Part shown: positions 39,271 through 48,397 of the stretch, piece after piece
Position numbering within the stretch: position 1 is the first letter of the stretch
Layout of the letters: each line of letters opens with the position of its first letter
The notes under the pieces: generated by a model
Databases searched by the model: none
What the model saw: only the letters and a program-made list of their open reading frames with translations
What the model was told of the DNA's origin: nothing
Position numbers and translations under genes: made by a program
NCBI GenBank assembly: GCA_015063225.1
Contig: SUSU01000001.1
Span: forward strand, 1 to 58,445
DNA from: Thermoplasmata archaeon
Lineage (GTDB): Archaea; Thermoplasmatota; Thermoplasmata; Methanomassiliicoccales; Methanomethylophilaceae
Length of the DNA: 58,445 nt
Reading direction: 5' to 3'

Positions 39271-40425
39271 ATGGAAGCACGCAGAATTGTACTCATCGTC
39301 TTGGTGGCGGCACTCTTGATGCCGTTCGCGGGCGTGCTGTTTTCGGACGATAGCGATGCGGCGGGCGAGGACTACGCCCACTACTACTACAACCAGCTGA
39401 GTGACAATCAGAAGCTGATCTACCAGGCGATGTACGATTCGTACTTCGCCACTCCCGTGGAGCCCGTCCAGGAGACGGTCCTGGGCGAGCAGGGGTACTA
39501 CCTCACCCTCGATGTCGCCGGCTACACCGCTTCCGCGGGCAGTGCCGCTTCGCTGAAGCAGACCGCCTTCTCCGATGCAGCGACCGCCTGGCAGGCGACA
39601 ATGCTCGACTTGCCCATGGCATGGTGGACCTGGAGCACGGACAACGCCGGATGGGCGCTCCCCGATGCGTCATTCGATATCTCTTCGACATCGGTCACCA
39701 GCCTCCAGTTCAAGATCCGCATCGCGGACTCGTTCGTCACCAACGGGAAGACCGTGACATCGTGCGTCAGCGAGACCAAGACCGCCTTCACCGCCCTCGT
39801 CGGTTCCGACGAGATCGAGGGGGACACCGCGCTGAAGCTCGTCAGGAGCATCAACAGCTACCTCTGCTCCTCTGCCTTCAAATACGATGACGAGGCCACC
39901 TATCAGGGATCCGTCTACGGTGCCCTGGTCGCCGAGGAGTCCGGAGTCCACCACATTGCGTGCATGGGATACTCCAAACTGTTCAAGATGCTGTGCGACA
40001 ACTACGGCATCGACTGCGTCTGCATCGTAGGCGCCGCCGTCCAGGAGGACAATGCCCCGGAGGGCCACATGTGGAACGTCGTCCGCCTCAGCATCGACGG
40101 TTCCCTCGAGGTCCTCGGCGTCGACGCCACCTTCGACGACACCGGCGGGAGCAAGGAGGCCTTCCTCCTCCGCGGATACTCCGACGAGACCGACGGACAC
40201 AGCTTCGTCATGACCCACCAGCCTTTCACGGGTTTCTACAAGACCCTGCCCCTGTGGGTCCCCTACACCTTCGATTCCCCCGAACTGAGCGAGGATGGTT
40301 ACGATTTCCCCGCCGACAACGACATATTAGCAGTAATTACCACGTACCTGCCTTGGATCATCATGGGGATCATCTGCGCCATCCTGGCCCTGGTCCTCCT
40401 GTCTATCGCGAGGAGGGGTGACTGA
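39271..40425 (+). CDS. Membrane-anchored transglutaminase-like protein
   Basis: A 384-residue protein with an N-terminal signal or anchor (residues about 5-25), an external domain and a C-terminal membrane helix (TTYLPWIIMGIICAILALVL). The external part has a transglutaminase-like core: Cys in ACMGYSKLFKMLCDNYGID, His in GHMWNVVRLSID and Asp in VLGVDATFDD, the Cys-His-Asp triad order. It may be a protease or cross-linking enzyme at the cell surface. The TATA TTTATAAT at about 39238-39245 gives a leaderless ATG. lonB begins at the next base after its stop. Confidence 0.82.
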   Translation: MEARRIVLIVLVAALLMPFAGVLFSDDSDAAGEDYAHYYYNQLSDNQKLIYQAMYDSYFATPVEPVQETVLGEQGYYLTLDVAGYTASAGSAASLKQTAFSDAATAWQATMLDLPMAWWTWSTDNAGWALPDASFDISSTSVTSLQFKIRIADSFVTNGKTVTSCVSETKTAFTALVGSDEIEGDTALKLVRSINSYLCSSAFKYDDEATYQGSVYGALVAEESGVHHIACMGYSKLFKMLCDNYGIDCVCIVGAAVQEDNAPEGHMWNVVRLSIDGSLEVLGVDATFDDTGGSKEAFLLRGYSDETDGHSFVMTHQPFTGFYKTLPLWVPYTFDSPELSEDGYDFPADNDILAVITTYLPWIIMGIICAILALVLLSIARRGD

Positions 40426-42603
40426 ATGAGCGAAGAATACATCAAACGCAGGGCCGACGGCATCGATGCCAGCGGCAAGGAGACCAAGGAGGAGGTCATA
40501 CTCACCGACGTCTCCGTCGAGGAGTGGATCCAGAACCAGTCCTTCCGTACCACCAGCGAGGTGGAGATCCCCGAGACCATGTCCGACCGCGTCATCGGTC
40601 AGGACCGTGCCGTGGAGATCATGAAGAAGGCAGCGGCACAGAAGAGGCACATGATGCTGATCGGGGACCCCGGTACCGGTAAGTCCATGCTCGCCAACTC
40701 CATGGTCCAGCACCTCCCCCAGGGGGAGCTCGAGGACATCGTCGCCTACGCAAACCCCGAGGACGACAACGAGCCCCGCATCCGCGTCTTCCCCGCAGGT
40801 AAGGGGAAGCAGGTCGTCCAACAGCAGAAGGCCGCCGCGAACTCCGTCAAGAACTCGAAGAACACGGCGTACATGTACGCCTCCATCCTCGTGGTCATCC
40901 TCGGTTTCGTCGGTGCCATGATGCTCCAGCAGATCTACGTCCTGTTCATCGCTCTGTTCGCGGTCATGATCATCCTGATCTTCGCCAGGAATCCCGTCAT
41001 GCCCCGCACCGATACGTCGATGGTCCCCAAGCTCCTGGTCGGACACGACAGGGGCGATATGCCCCCGTTCGTGGATTCTACGGGAACCCATTCCGGAGCC
41101 CTCCTCGGCGACGTCCGCCACGACCCTTACCAGTCCGGAGGTCTCGAGACCCCCGCCCACCAGAGGATCGAGGCCGGCGACATCCACCGCGCCCACAGGG
41201 GTGTCCTCTACATCGATGAGATCAACACCCTCAGGATGGAGAGCCAGCAGGCCCTCCTCACCGCCATGCAGGAGCACAGGGCCGCCATCACTGGACAGTC
41301 CGAGAGGTCCTCCGGTGCGCTCGTCAAGTCCGAGCCCGTCCCCTGCGACTTCGTCCTCGTCTGCGCCGGCAACCTGGATGCCATGCAGGGCATGCACCCC
41401 GCCCTCAGGTCCCGTATCCGCGGTTACGGTTACGAGGTGTACATGAGGTCCAACATGACCGACACCGACGAGCACAGGCACGACATCGCCCGCCTCGTCG
41501 CCCAGGAGGTCGAGAAGGACGGTAAGATCCCCGACTTCGACAAGTACGCCGTGGGAGAGGTCATCAAGGAGGCCCAGCGCCGTTCCGGACGCCGCGGCAA
41601 GCTCACCCTGAGGTTTAGGGAGCTCGGCGGTCTCATCCGCGTGGCCGGGGACATGGCCGTCGCCCGCAACGCCCGCTACGTCACCCGCGACGATGTGCTC
41701 ATAGCTGTCTCCAGCGCCCGTTCCCTCGAGCAGCAGATCGCCGACAGGCAGGTCGAGAACCTGAAGACCTACCAGCTCTTCGAGACCGAGGGCACCCGCA
41801 TCGGGCAGATCAACGGCCTCGCCGCCCTCGATCCCGGCACCGGCATGGCCGAGTATTCCGGAATCATGCTGCCCATCGTGGCCGAGGTCACCCCCGCCCA
41901 CTCCGAGAAGGGAGGACGCATCATCGCCACCGGTAAGCTCGGCGAGATCGCCAAGGAGGCCGTGGAGAACATCACCGCCGTCATCAAGAAGTACACCTCC
42001 AGGAACCTATCCGAGGTCGATGTCCACCTGGAATACGTGGGGACCTACGAGGGTGTGGAGGGCGACTCCGCATCCATCACCATGACCACCGTCATCCTCT
42101 CCGCTCTCGAGGACATCCCCGTGAGGCAGGACGTCGCCATGACCGGTTCCCTGAACGTTCGCGGGCGCGTGCTGCCCATCGGCGCCGCCACCGCCAAGCT
42201 GGAGGCCGCCGCATCTGCCGGCATTAAGCTCGCCATAGTCCCCTCCGAGAACGCCAGGGACGTCATGATCCGCAACCGCTTCTACAAGACCATGGACGTC
42301 TACGCGGTGTCCACCATCAGGGACGTCATCGAGCTCGCCTGCGCCGACTGCCCTGCCAAGGACGCGCTCCTGGAGAGGCTCTCCGACCTGAACCCCGACG
42401 GTCCCACCTACGTCAAGCTCGAGCCCCCCGTGGAGCACGAGTACACCGAGGAGGAGCTGAACGCCGAGAAGGAGCTGGACCAGATCGTGGATACAGTCAC
42501 CGAGGTCGTGGAGGACGAGGGGGGCCGCGTCGAGGACTCCCACATCGTCTGGACCGACGAGGACCGCAACCCCTCCCAGCCCGAGGAAGAGAGGAAGGAG
42601 TGA
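40426..42603 (+). CDS. lonB: Archaeal membrane-bound Lon protease LonB
   Basis: A 725-residue AAA+ protease. Walker A GDPGTGKS is at 80-87. An insertion with two membrane helices (about 145-190) anchors it, as in other archaeal LonB. Walker B LYIDEIN is followed by the sensor and lid regions. The C-terminal protease domain has the Ser-Lys dyad segments GVEGDSASITMTT and AASAGIKLAIVPSEN. It degrades unfolded and regulatory proteins at the membrane. It directly follows the transglutaminase-like gene in the same transcript. Confidence 0.96.
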   Translation: MSEEYIKRRADGIDASGKETKEEVILTDVSVEEWIQNQSFRTTSEVEIPETMSDRVIGQDRAVEIMKKAAAQKRHMMLIGDPGTGKSMLANSMVQHLPQGELEDIVAYANPEDDNEPRIRVFPAGKGKQVVQQQKAAANSVKNSKNTAYMYASILVVILGFVGAMMLQQIYVLFIALFAVMIILIFARNPVMPRTDTSMVPKLLVGHDRGDMPPFVDSTGTHSGALLGDVRHDPYQSGGLETPAHQRIEAGDIHRAHRGVLYIDEINTLRMESQQALLTAMQEHRAAITGQSERSSGALVKSEPVPCDFVLVCAGNLDAMQGMHPALRSRIRGYGYEVYMRSNMTDTDEHRHDIARLVAQEVEKDGKIPDFDKYAVGEVIKEAQRRSGRRGKLTLRFRELGGLIRVAGDMAVARNARYVTRDDVLIAVSSARSLEQQIADRQVENLKTYQLFETEGTRIGQINGLAALDPGTGMAEYSGIMLPIVAEVTPAHSEKGGRIIATGKLGEIAKEAVENITAVIKKYTSRNLSEVDVHLEYVGTYEGVEGDSASITMTTVILSALEDIPVRQDVAMTGSLNVRGRVLPIGAATAKLEAAASAGIKLAIVPSENARDVMIRNRFYKTMDVYAVSTIRDVIELACADCPAKDALLERLSDLNPDGPTYVKLEPPVEHEYTEEELNAEKELDQIVDTVTEVVEDEGGRVEDSHIVWTDEDRNPSQPEEERKE

Positions 42604-42607
42604 TACG

Positions 42608-43138
42608 ATGAAGGATTTCTCGGACTATGCTTTGGTGCTCGGGCGCTTCCAGCCCCTTCACAACGGCCACATGGAGGTCATCCGCAAATGCGCGGCAGAG
42701 TCCGAGCACCTCACCGTGGGAATCGGTTCCGCACAGTACTCCCATCTCCCCGACAATCCCTTCACCGCCGGGGAGAGGTACCTCATGCTCGAGGCCGCCC
42801 TCGAGGAGGCGGGGATCGAGAACTACTCCATCGTCCCCATCGAGGACCTCAACCGCTACAGCGCGTGGGTCTCCCATGTCAAGGCCATGTGCCCCCCGTT
42901 CGGCGCCGTGTACACCAACAACCCCTTCACCCGCCGCCTCTTCACCGAGGCCGGCTACTCGGTGAAGGAGTCCCCCATGTACAACCGCGCCATCTATTCG
43001 GGCACGGAGGTCCGCAGGCGCATGGTGTGCGACGAGGACTGGCGTTCCCTGGTGCCTTCCTCTGTGGCGGACGTCATCGATTCCATCGACGGCGTCGGCA
43101 GGGTGAAGGACATCAGCACCACCGACACGGTGATGTGA
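42608..43138 (+). CDS. nadM: Nicotinamide-nucleotide adenylyltransferase
   Basis: A 176-residue nucleotidyltransferase of the archaeal NMNAT type. The N-terminal LVLGRFQPLHNGHMEVIRK has the (H/T)xGH motif, TVGIGSAQYSHLPDNPFTAGER is the family signature and YSGTEVRRRM is the ISSTxxR-like motif near the end. It makes NAD from NMN and ATP. It lies 4 nt after lonB and overlaps pncC by one base. Confidence 0.95.
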   Translation: MKDFSDYALVLGRFQPLHNGHMEVIRKCAAESEHLTVGIGSAQYSHLPDNPFTAGERYLMLEAALEEAGIENYSIVPIEDLNRYSAWVSHVKAMCPPFGAVYTNNPFTRRLFTEAGYSVKESPMYNRAIYSGTEVRRRMVCDEDWRSLVPSSVADVIDSIDGVGRVKDISTTDTVM

Positions 43139-43611
43139 TGTCCCTCTCCGAGGTCCTCTCGGGTTCCGGGCTGAAGGTCTGTTGCGCGGAGTCCTGCACC
43201 GGCGGCCTCATCGGCGCGGAGATAACCTCGGTCCCCGGCTCTTCAGAATTCTTCATGGGTTCCGCGGTCACTTACTCCAACGATGCGAAGGGATCGCTCC
43301 TGAAGGTCCCCGAGGGGATACTCGCGGCATATGGGGCGGTCTCGCCGCAGACCGCTGTGTCGATGGCGAGGGGTGCCAGGAAGTTGTTCCGCGCAGATAT
43401 CGCGGTGGCGGTCACGGGCATCGCCGGCCCCGGCGGCGCCACCGACACCAAACCCGTCGGTCTGGTCTATGTGGCGGTGTCCTCCGACCTCGGGGACGAG
43501 GTCTGCGAGTGCAGGTTCTCCGGCGACCGTGAATCTGTACGCAGGAGCACGGTGGGGAAGGCCCTCGAACTCCTCGAGAAGGCCGCCCGTTCCGTGCTGG
43601 ATTCCGACTGA
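43138..43611 (+). CDS. pncC: CinA C-terminal-type NMN deamidase PncC
   Basis: A 157-residue single-domain CinA-C protein: CCAESCTGGLIGAEITSVPG, FFMGSAVTYSNDAK, GAVSPQTAVSMARG, and the strongly conserved VAVTGIAGPGGATDTKPVGL. It deamidates NMN to nicotinate mononucleotide, recycling pyridine nucleotides. Together with nadM directly upstream it forms an NAD salvage pair. Confidence 0.93.
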   Translation: MSLSEVLSGSGLKVCCAESCTGGLIGAEITSVPGSSEFFMGSAVTYSNDAKGSLLKVPEGILAAYGAVSPQTAVSMARGARKLFRADIAVAVTGIAGPGGATDTKPVGLVYVAVSSDLGDEVCECRFSGDRESVRRSTVGKALELLEKAARSVLDSD

Positions 43612-43669
43612 AGGATTCAGCCGCAGAGTTTTGCGATTATCCCCGTGACCTGATCGCCGGTCAGTCCGA

Positions 43670-43933
43670 CTACTTCGTGCAGAAATCGTAGGCCGCCGCG
43701 TACGTGTCCACCTGACTCACGTCGATGTTCTCCCAATCAATCTCGAAGATGTCGGGTATCCTGTCGTAGTTGGCGATGAGGTACATGTTCCTGCAGTATG
43801 TGCGGTCGACGACGGTGTCGTACTCCTCCGAGCCGACCTCGATGTGGTAGAGGTTGCAGAACGCTCCCGCCTCGCAGGCCATCATCTCCTCGGGAGCACA
43901 CTTGCACAGAGCCGTCGGAAAACGGTCGTACCA
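43670..43933 (-). pseudogene. Remnant of a Cys-rich hydrolase-like gene (3' end only)
   Basis: The open frame runs from a stop at 43934-43936 to the TAG at 43670 with no good start at its head (first Met codons are at 43885 and 43882). The encoded tail has ALCKCAPEEMMACEAGAFCN, TYCRNMYLIANYDRIPD and ends YAAAYDFCTK, a spacing that resembles the C terminus of L-2-amino-thiazoline-4-carboxylate-hydrolase-like proteins. That match is from memory. A 71-residue short protein starting at 43885 is the alternative. Confidence 0.4.
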
Positions 43934-43969
43934 TCATGATTTCAACGGGGCTGGAGCGGCGTAAGGGAT

Positions 43970-44003
43970 TTTTGGAAAAAGCAAGGCCGGGGTCTCCCCC
44001 GGC
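43970..44003 (-). terminator. Terminator of the ABC transporter operon
   Basis: On the minus strand GCCGGGG and CCCCGGC pair around GAGA-like loop bases and are followed by CTTGCTTTTTCC. It lies 8 nt after the permease stop. Confidence 0.75.
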
Positions 44004-44010
44004 AGGTGTT

Positions 44011-44787
44011 TCAGAACTCCCTCTTCCTGAAAAGGAGGAAAGCGAGGACCGAGCAGACGATGCCCCATACGACCATCACGATGCCGGCGCGGGTGATCTC
44101 CGAATCGGTCATGGATATATCGCCGACGGCTCCGAAGTTGAAGGTGATGGCATTGATGCAATCGGTCAGGCACCACCAGGAGTCGACATCTGCGAAGGTC
44201 AGGAGGAGACTTGATATCGTCCCGAGGAGGATGATGAGAAGGATTAGCGTGAGGATGATTGCGGTGCTGCCCTTCTTGGCGAAGGAACTGATCAGCATAC
44301 CCAGCCCAATGAGACCGAAGCATGCGGCGAAGGATAGCAGGAATGCGGTCCCGAAGCCGGGTGCGACGTCCCCAGTGGCTACCATGGAGAATGCCATGGT
44401 GTATCCCAGATAGATTACCACGAGGGCCGTGAGGATCAGGAAGCAAGCCATGAACTTCCCGATGAAGATGGACCATTTGCGTACCGGTTTCGTGAAGAGC
44501 ACGAGGGCGGTGCGGTCTTCGAACTCGGAGACGATGGTGGTGGCCGCGAACAGCACGGCGGCGAGCTCCAGGATGAACGTGTAGAAGGCGGTGAACGTTA
44601 AGGCGACGTCCGTCGGGTCGGAATAGCTTTCGCCGAGCAGGTAGGGCAGGGCGCTGAAGAGGCCGAGGATGATGACGGTGAGGATTCCGATGATGAAGAT
44701 TCTCCTCCCGCGGATGTATTTGGTAATCTCGTTCTTGGCGATGACAACGGCCTGCCTGAGGTCGTCCTTGATGTCTATGGCGACCAT
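44011..44787 (-). CDS. ABC-2 type exporter permease
   Basis: A 258-residue membrane protein with six predicted helices in ABC-2 order: a cytoplasmic start (VVIAKNEITKYIRGRRIFII), then helices around 27-48, 60-80, 105-130, 140-165, 172-195 and 232-250. The segment EFEDRTALVLFTKPVRKW between helices 2 and 3 is the usual coupling region. It starts at 44787, one base after the ATPase stop at 44789, so the pair forms one exporter. Substrate unknown. Confidence 0.9.
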   Translation of the reverse strand: MVAIDIKDDLRQAVVIAKNEITKYIRGRRIFIIGILTVIILGLFSALPYLLGESYSDPTDVALTFTAFYTFILELAAVLFAATTIVSEFEDRTALVLFTKPVRKWSIFIGKFMACFLILTALVVIYLGYTMAFSMVATGDVAPGFGTAFLLSFAACFGLIGLGMLISSFAKKGSTAIILTLILLIILLGTISSLLLTFADVDSWWCLTDCINAITFNFGAVGDISMTDSEITRAGIVMVVWGIVCSVLAFLLFRKREF

Positions 44788-44788
44788 T

Positions 44789-45730
44789 TTACCGCGACTC
44801 CTTGATGAGGCTGAGGTAGGTTTCTTCGAGCGCGTTGGCGCTCTCGGACATCGCACAGATGGGGAAATCCAAACGAGCCAGATCCTTGAATAGATAGGCG
44901 ACGTCACTGGCATCCCCGTCGAACATGACGCTGATGTCGGACCCGTTCACGGATGCGCTGTGGACATGGGCGAGATTGGAGATCGCGGACACCATGGATT
45001 CGTTGGGGGGGTCCAGCGGTTTGACTATGATGTGCCTGTGGCCGGCGGTCCCCACGACCTTGTCGAAGTCGTCGTGGAGGACGAGGGTGCCGTGGTTGAT
45101 CATGGCGATGCGGTCGCAGAGGTCGGTGACCTCGTGCATCATGTGGGAGCTCATGAGGACGGTGAGGTTGTTGTTCCCGTTCCTGATGTTCTTGAGGATG
45201 TCCCTCATCTCCGCCATCCCGCGGGGGTCGAGTCCCGAGGTGGGCTCGTCGAGGATGATGACGGAGGGGCTGTTGAGGAGCGAGAGGCCGAGGGTGACCC
45301 TCTGCTTCATTCCCTTGGAGAAGGTGCCGACCTTCTTGTCCGCCCACTCGTCCATCTTGACCTTCTCGAGTATCTCGGAGGTCTCGCTGGCGATGCGCTC
45401 CTTGGACATGCCGAAGAGCTCGCCGACGTACCTGAAGGTCTCAACGGGGGTTAGGTAGCTGTAGAACTCCGGGGTCTCGACCACGGTGCCCACTCCCTCG
45501 AGGGCGGTCTTGGGATCCTCCGCGACATCGCATCCGTTGATGTACGCGTGTCCGGATGTGGCGCGGATGAGGTTGGTGAGGATCTTCAGCGAGGTGCTCT
45601 TTCCGGCGCCGTTGGGGCCGAGGAGTCCCGTGAAGCTGTTCCTCTTGATCTGGAGCGACAGGTCGTTCACTGCGACGAACTGTCCGTACTCCTTGCGCAG
45701 CATGTCGAACTCGATGGGGAAGTCGCTCAT
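44789..45730 (-). CDS. ABC transporter ATP-binding protein
   Basis: A 313-residue ABC ATPase: Walker A GPNGAGKS, Q loop VVETPEFYSYLTP, signature FSKGMKQRV, Walker B VIILDEPTSGLDPRG and the switch His in LMSSHMMHEV. A C-terminal regulatory stretch of about 90 residues follows, as in the CcmA/NatA-type exporters. It is the first gene of a two-gene transporter. Confidence 0.95.
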   Translation of the reverse strand: MSDFPIEFDMLRKEYGQFVAVNDLSLQIKRNSFTGLLGPNGAGKSTSLKILTNLIRATSGHAYINGCDVAEDPKTALEGVGTVVETPEFYSYLTPVETFRYVGELFGMSKERIASETSEILEKVKMDEWADKKVGTFSKGMKQRVTLGLSLLNSPSVIILDEPTSGLDPRGMAEMRDILKNIRNGNNNLTVLMSSHMMHEVTDLCDRIAMINHGTLVLHDDFDKVVGTAGHRHIIVKPLDPPNESMVSAISNLAHVHSASVNGSDISVMFDGDASDVAYLFKDLARLDFPICAMSESANALEETYLSLIKESR

Positions 45731-45910
45731 CCGACCACCCTTTCCATCAGATTCTTCATAGTTACACTTCCTTGTTCGAGACGGATGGTATTGGTATTAG
45801 AAAGTTTACCCCATTGGATGCGTGGGTTGCAGTGTCCGGGATAGGTGACCTCCGTGTTGATTACCCCTCCTTTGTTTACTTTCATATACATCCGTGGGGA
45901 TGCGGGGGGT

Positions 45911-46813
45911 ATGCAGCACATAATGACCGGGAAGGTCAAAGAGGTCTATGCGATCGACGACGACACCCTCGAGTTCGCCTACACCGACCACATCTCCGTT
46001 TTCGACAAAATCATCCCCTCGATGATCCCGCACAAGGGCGAGACCCTCTGCAGGACCGCCAAGTACTGGTTCAACATCCTTTCCAAGGAGGGCATCAACA
46101 ACCACTACATCTCCGAGCCCTCGAAGGACAGGATGGACGTCAAGCGCGTGCAGATCATCCGCGACTACTCCAAGATCGACGGGAACACCAAGAACTACCT
46201 CATCCCCCTCGAGGTCATCTGCAGGTACTACGCCGCGGGATCCCTCCTCGACAGGCTGAAGAGCGGCAAGGTCAAGCCCGAGGACCTCGGTTTCGAGCCC
46301 GGCCACGAGGTGAAGAAGGGCGAGAAGCTCCCCAGGCCGTTCGTCGAGTGCACCACCAAGCTGGAGGCCACCGACATGAACCTCACTACCGAGGAGGCCA
46401 AGAAGATGGCCGGTCTGACCGACGAGGAGTACGACAACATCGTCGCCACCACTCTCAGGATCGACGAGATCATCGCCCGCGAGGCCGGCAAGAGGAACCT
46501 CATCCACTGCGACGGCAAGAAGGAGTACGCCTTCGACAAGGACAGGAAGCTCATGGTCATCGACACCTTCGGGACCCTCGACGAGGACCGCTGGTGGGAT
46601 GCCGAGGAGTACGCCAAGGGCAACATCGTCGAACTCTCCAAGGAGTTCGTCCGCCAGTACTACAGGGAGACCGGTTACCACAAGGCCCTCTACGATGCCC
46701 GCGAGAAGGGTGAGCCCGAGCCCGACATCCCCGCCCTCCCCCAGGACATCGTCGATCGCGTGAGCAAGCTCTACGTCGACATGTACGAGCGCATCACCGG
46801 CGAGAAGTTCTGA
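45911..46813 (+). CDS. purC: SAICAR synthetase
   Basis: A 300-residue purine biosynthesis enzyme that joins CAIR with aspartate. Hallmarks are GKVKEVYAIDDDTLEFAYTD, SVFDKIIPSMIPHKGE, VICRYYAAGSLLDR, the LIHCDGKKEYAF core and LMVIDTFGTLDEDRWW. The TATA TTTCATATAC at about 45877-45886 is 26-30 bp from the ATG at 45911, which gives a leaderless start; an ATG at 45923 is an alternative. Confidence 0.95.
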   Translation: MQHIMTGKVKEVYAIDDDTLEFAYTDHISVFDKIIPSMIPHKGETLCRTAKYWFNILSKEGINNHYISEPSKDRMDVKRVQIIRDYSKIDGNTKNYLIPLEVICRYYAAGSLLDRLKSGKVKPEDLGFEPGHEVKKGEKLPRPFVECTTKLEATDMNLTTEEAKKMAGLTDEEYDNIVATTLRIDEIIAREAGKRNLIHCDGKKEYAFDKDRKLMVIDTFGTLDEDRWWDAEEYAKGNIVELSKEFVRQYYRETGYHKALYDAREKGEPEPDIPALPQDIVDRVSKLYVDMYERITGEKF

Positions 46814-46825
46814 AACACCAATCAC

Positions 46826-46845
46826 ACCGTCCCTTCGGGGACGGT
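46826..46845. terminator. Shared hairpin between purC and UPF0179
   Basis: A perfect 8-bp stem ACCGTCCC/GGGACGGT with a UUCG tetraloop lies between the convergent genes, two bases from the UPF0179 stop. It can act for both strands, though no T tract follows. Confidence 0.65.
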
Positions 46846-46846
46846 A

Positions 46847-47272
46847 TCAATTGATTTCCGCGATCACGCGTTTGAGTCCGAGGGCACAGTCCGCTTTCTC
46901 GCCCAGAGTGACGATGGTGACTTTGTCGCCGTCCTTGATCGCTTCCGAACAGCATCCGCCGTAGTGGGGGCATCCTATGTTCTTGCAGTCGGGACGGGTG
47001 AACGTCACGGTGGATCCTTCGATGGCGCCTTTGGCGTCGAGGACTATCTCGCGGTTGGTCCTCTCGACCTCCACGACCCTGACCCTGCCTTCTGCTGCGG
47101 GGCAGTCGTGCTTGGTCGGGCGGAGTGCGATGATGCGGTATCTGGCTCCATCCTCGAGATTGAAGCAGATGGTCTTCAGTTTGCATTCGTCGCAGAGAGG
47201 GTCCTCCCCCAGATAATCGAAGGTCCTGCCCTTCTCGGCGAACTCCTCGGGGACGAGTGTGATGAGCGGCAT
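46847..47272 (-). CDS. UPF0179 family protein
   Basis: A 141-residue archaeal protein of the UPF0179 family. It carries CDECKLKTICFNLEDGARY and CKNIGCPHYGGCC, eight or more Cys that could hold a metal or Fe-S cluster, plus the Cys in KADCALGLKR. Function is unknown. The ATG at 47272 shares one base with the egsA stop (TGATG), so the two are co-translated. Confidence 0.9.
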   Translation of the reverse strand: MPLITLVPEEFAEKGRTFDYLGEDPLCDECKLKTICFNLEDGARYRIIALRPTKHDCPAAEGRVRVVEVERTNREIVLDAKGAIEGSTVTFTRPDCKNIGCPHYGGCCSEAIKDGDKVTIVTLGEKADCALGLKRVIAEIN

Positions 47273-48342
47273 CAGATGACCCCCGTGCTCTTGGCGAGGT
47301 TCCTGGCGGCGGAACGGGTGAGGCCGTTGTCGCCGAGGATGGTGAACCTCTCCTTGCGGACCTTGTTGGCTGCCTGCAAGGCATCGATGATGTCCTCGTC
47401 GGACAGTCCGAGTTCCGCGGCGGTGGTGGGTGCGCCGATGGTCTTCAGCGCATCGCGTATCTCCTTCCAGTTCCCGCCGTGGAGGCTCATCATCATGATG
47501 CATCCGACACCGCACTGCTCCCCGTGGAGGGCCTTGCCAGGGTGCATGAGGTCCAGGGCATGGGAGAACATGTGCTCCGATCCGCTGGTGGGTCTGGAGG
47601 TCCCGGCGATGCACATGGACACGCCGGAGGCGATGATCGGTTTGAGGCAGATCCAGATGCTGTCCTCCATGCCGGGGCGGATGGAGGGTGCGCTCTCGAT
47701 GAGGGAGCGGGCGGAATACTCCGCGAGAATGGCCGCTGACGTGCTGTACTCCTCGTCCCTGATGCGGCGTGCGAAGTCCCAGTCCCTGAGGGCGGTCATG
47801 TTGGAGATGACATCGGCACAGCCGGATGCCAGATAGCGGTAGGGTGCCTTCACGAGGACCTCGGTGTCGGCGATGACCGCGGTCGGGGGCATCCCCTGGA
47901 TGGTCATCGGGGCACCCTCGGGGGTCTTGATGGAGGCCCTGTCCGAGCAGATGCCGTCGTGGGCGATGGATGTGGGTATGCTGACGAAGGGAATCCCGAG
48001 CTCCTTGGAGACCATCTTCCCGATGTCTATCTTGCTCCCTCCACCCACGGCGAGGGCGAACGTGGCCCCGGTGTCGCGGGCCTCCTCAACGGTCTTGTCG
48101 ATCTTGGATTTCTCGGCGTTCCCGACGAACAGGGTGGTGAGGTCGTAGGATTCGGAGACCTGGTCGTAGACAGCCTTGCCGGCGGCTTCGTAGGTCTTCT
48201 CTCCAGTGATAAGAACTCCCTTCTTCCCGAAGAGGAGGTTGTCGCAGACGTCTTTTACCTGGGATATGACGCCGTGCCCCAGTATGACTGACCTGGGGAA
48301 ATTCATGCTGCGTACCTTGGTAAAGTCGACATCCTGTGCCAT
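47272..48342 (-). CDS. egsA: sn-Glycerol-1-phosphate dehydrogenase
   Basis: A 356-residue archaeal lipid enzyme that reduces dihydroxyacetone phosphate to glycerol-1-phosphate. NAD-binding AVGGGSKIDIGK and the signature PTSIAHDGICSDRASI are present. Metal-site His lie in GSEHMFSHALDLM and HPGKALHGEQCGVGCIM. The minus-strand TATA TTTTTATAATCC near 48365-48376 makes 48342 a leaderless start. Confidence 0.96.
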   Translation of the reverse strand: MAQDVDFTKVRSMNFPRSVILGHGVISQVKDVCDNLLFGKKGVLITGEKTYEAAGKAVYDQVSESYDLTTLFVGNAEKSKIDKTVEEARDTGATFALAVGGGSKIDIGKMVSKELGIPFVSIPTSIAHDGICSDRASIKTPEGAPMTIQGMPPTAVIADTEVLVKAPYRYLASGCADVISNMTALRDWDFARRIRDEEYSTSAAILAEYSARSLIESAPSIRPGMEDSIWICLKPIIASGVSMCIAGTSRPTSGSEHMFSHALDLMHPGKALHGEQCGVGCIMMMSLHGGNWKEIRDALKTIGAPTTAAELGLSDEDIIDALQAANKVRKERFTILGDNGLTRSAARNLAKSTGVI

Positions 48343-48397
48343 TGGGATCAGCCTCCCTATCCCGTCTGGATTATAAAAAAAATATCGACGCGTAATA

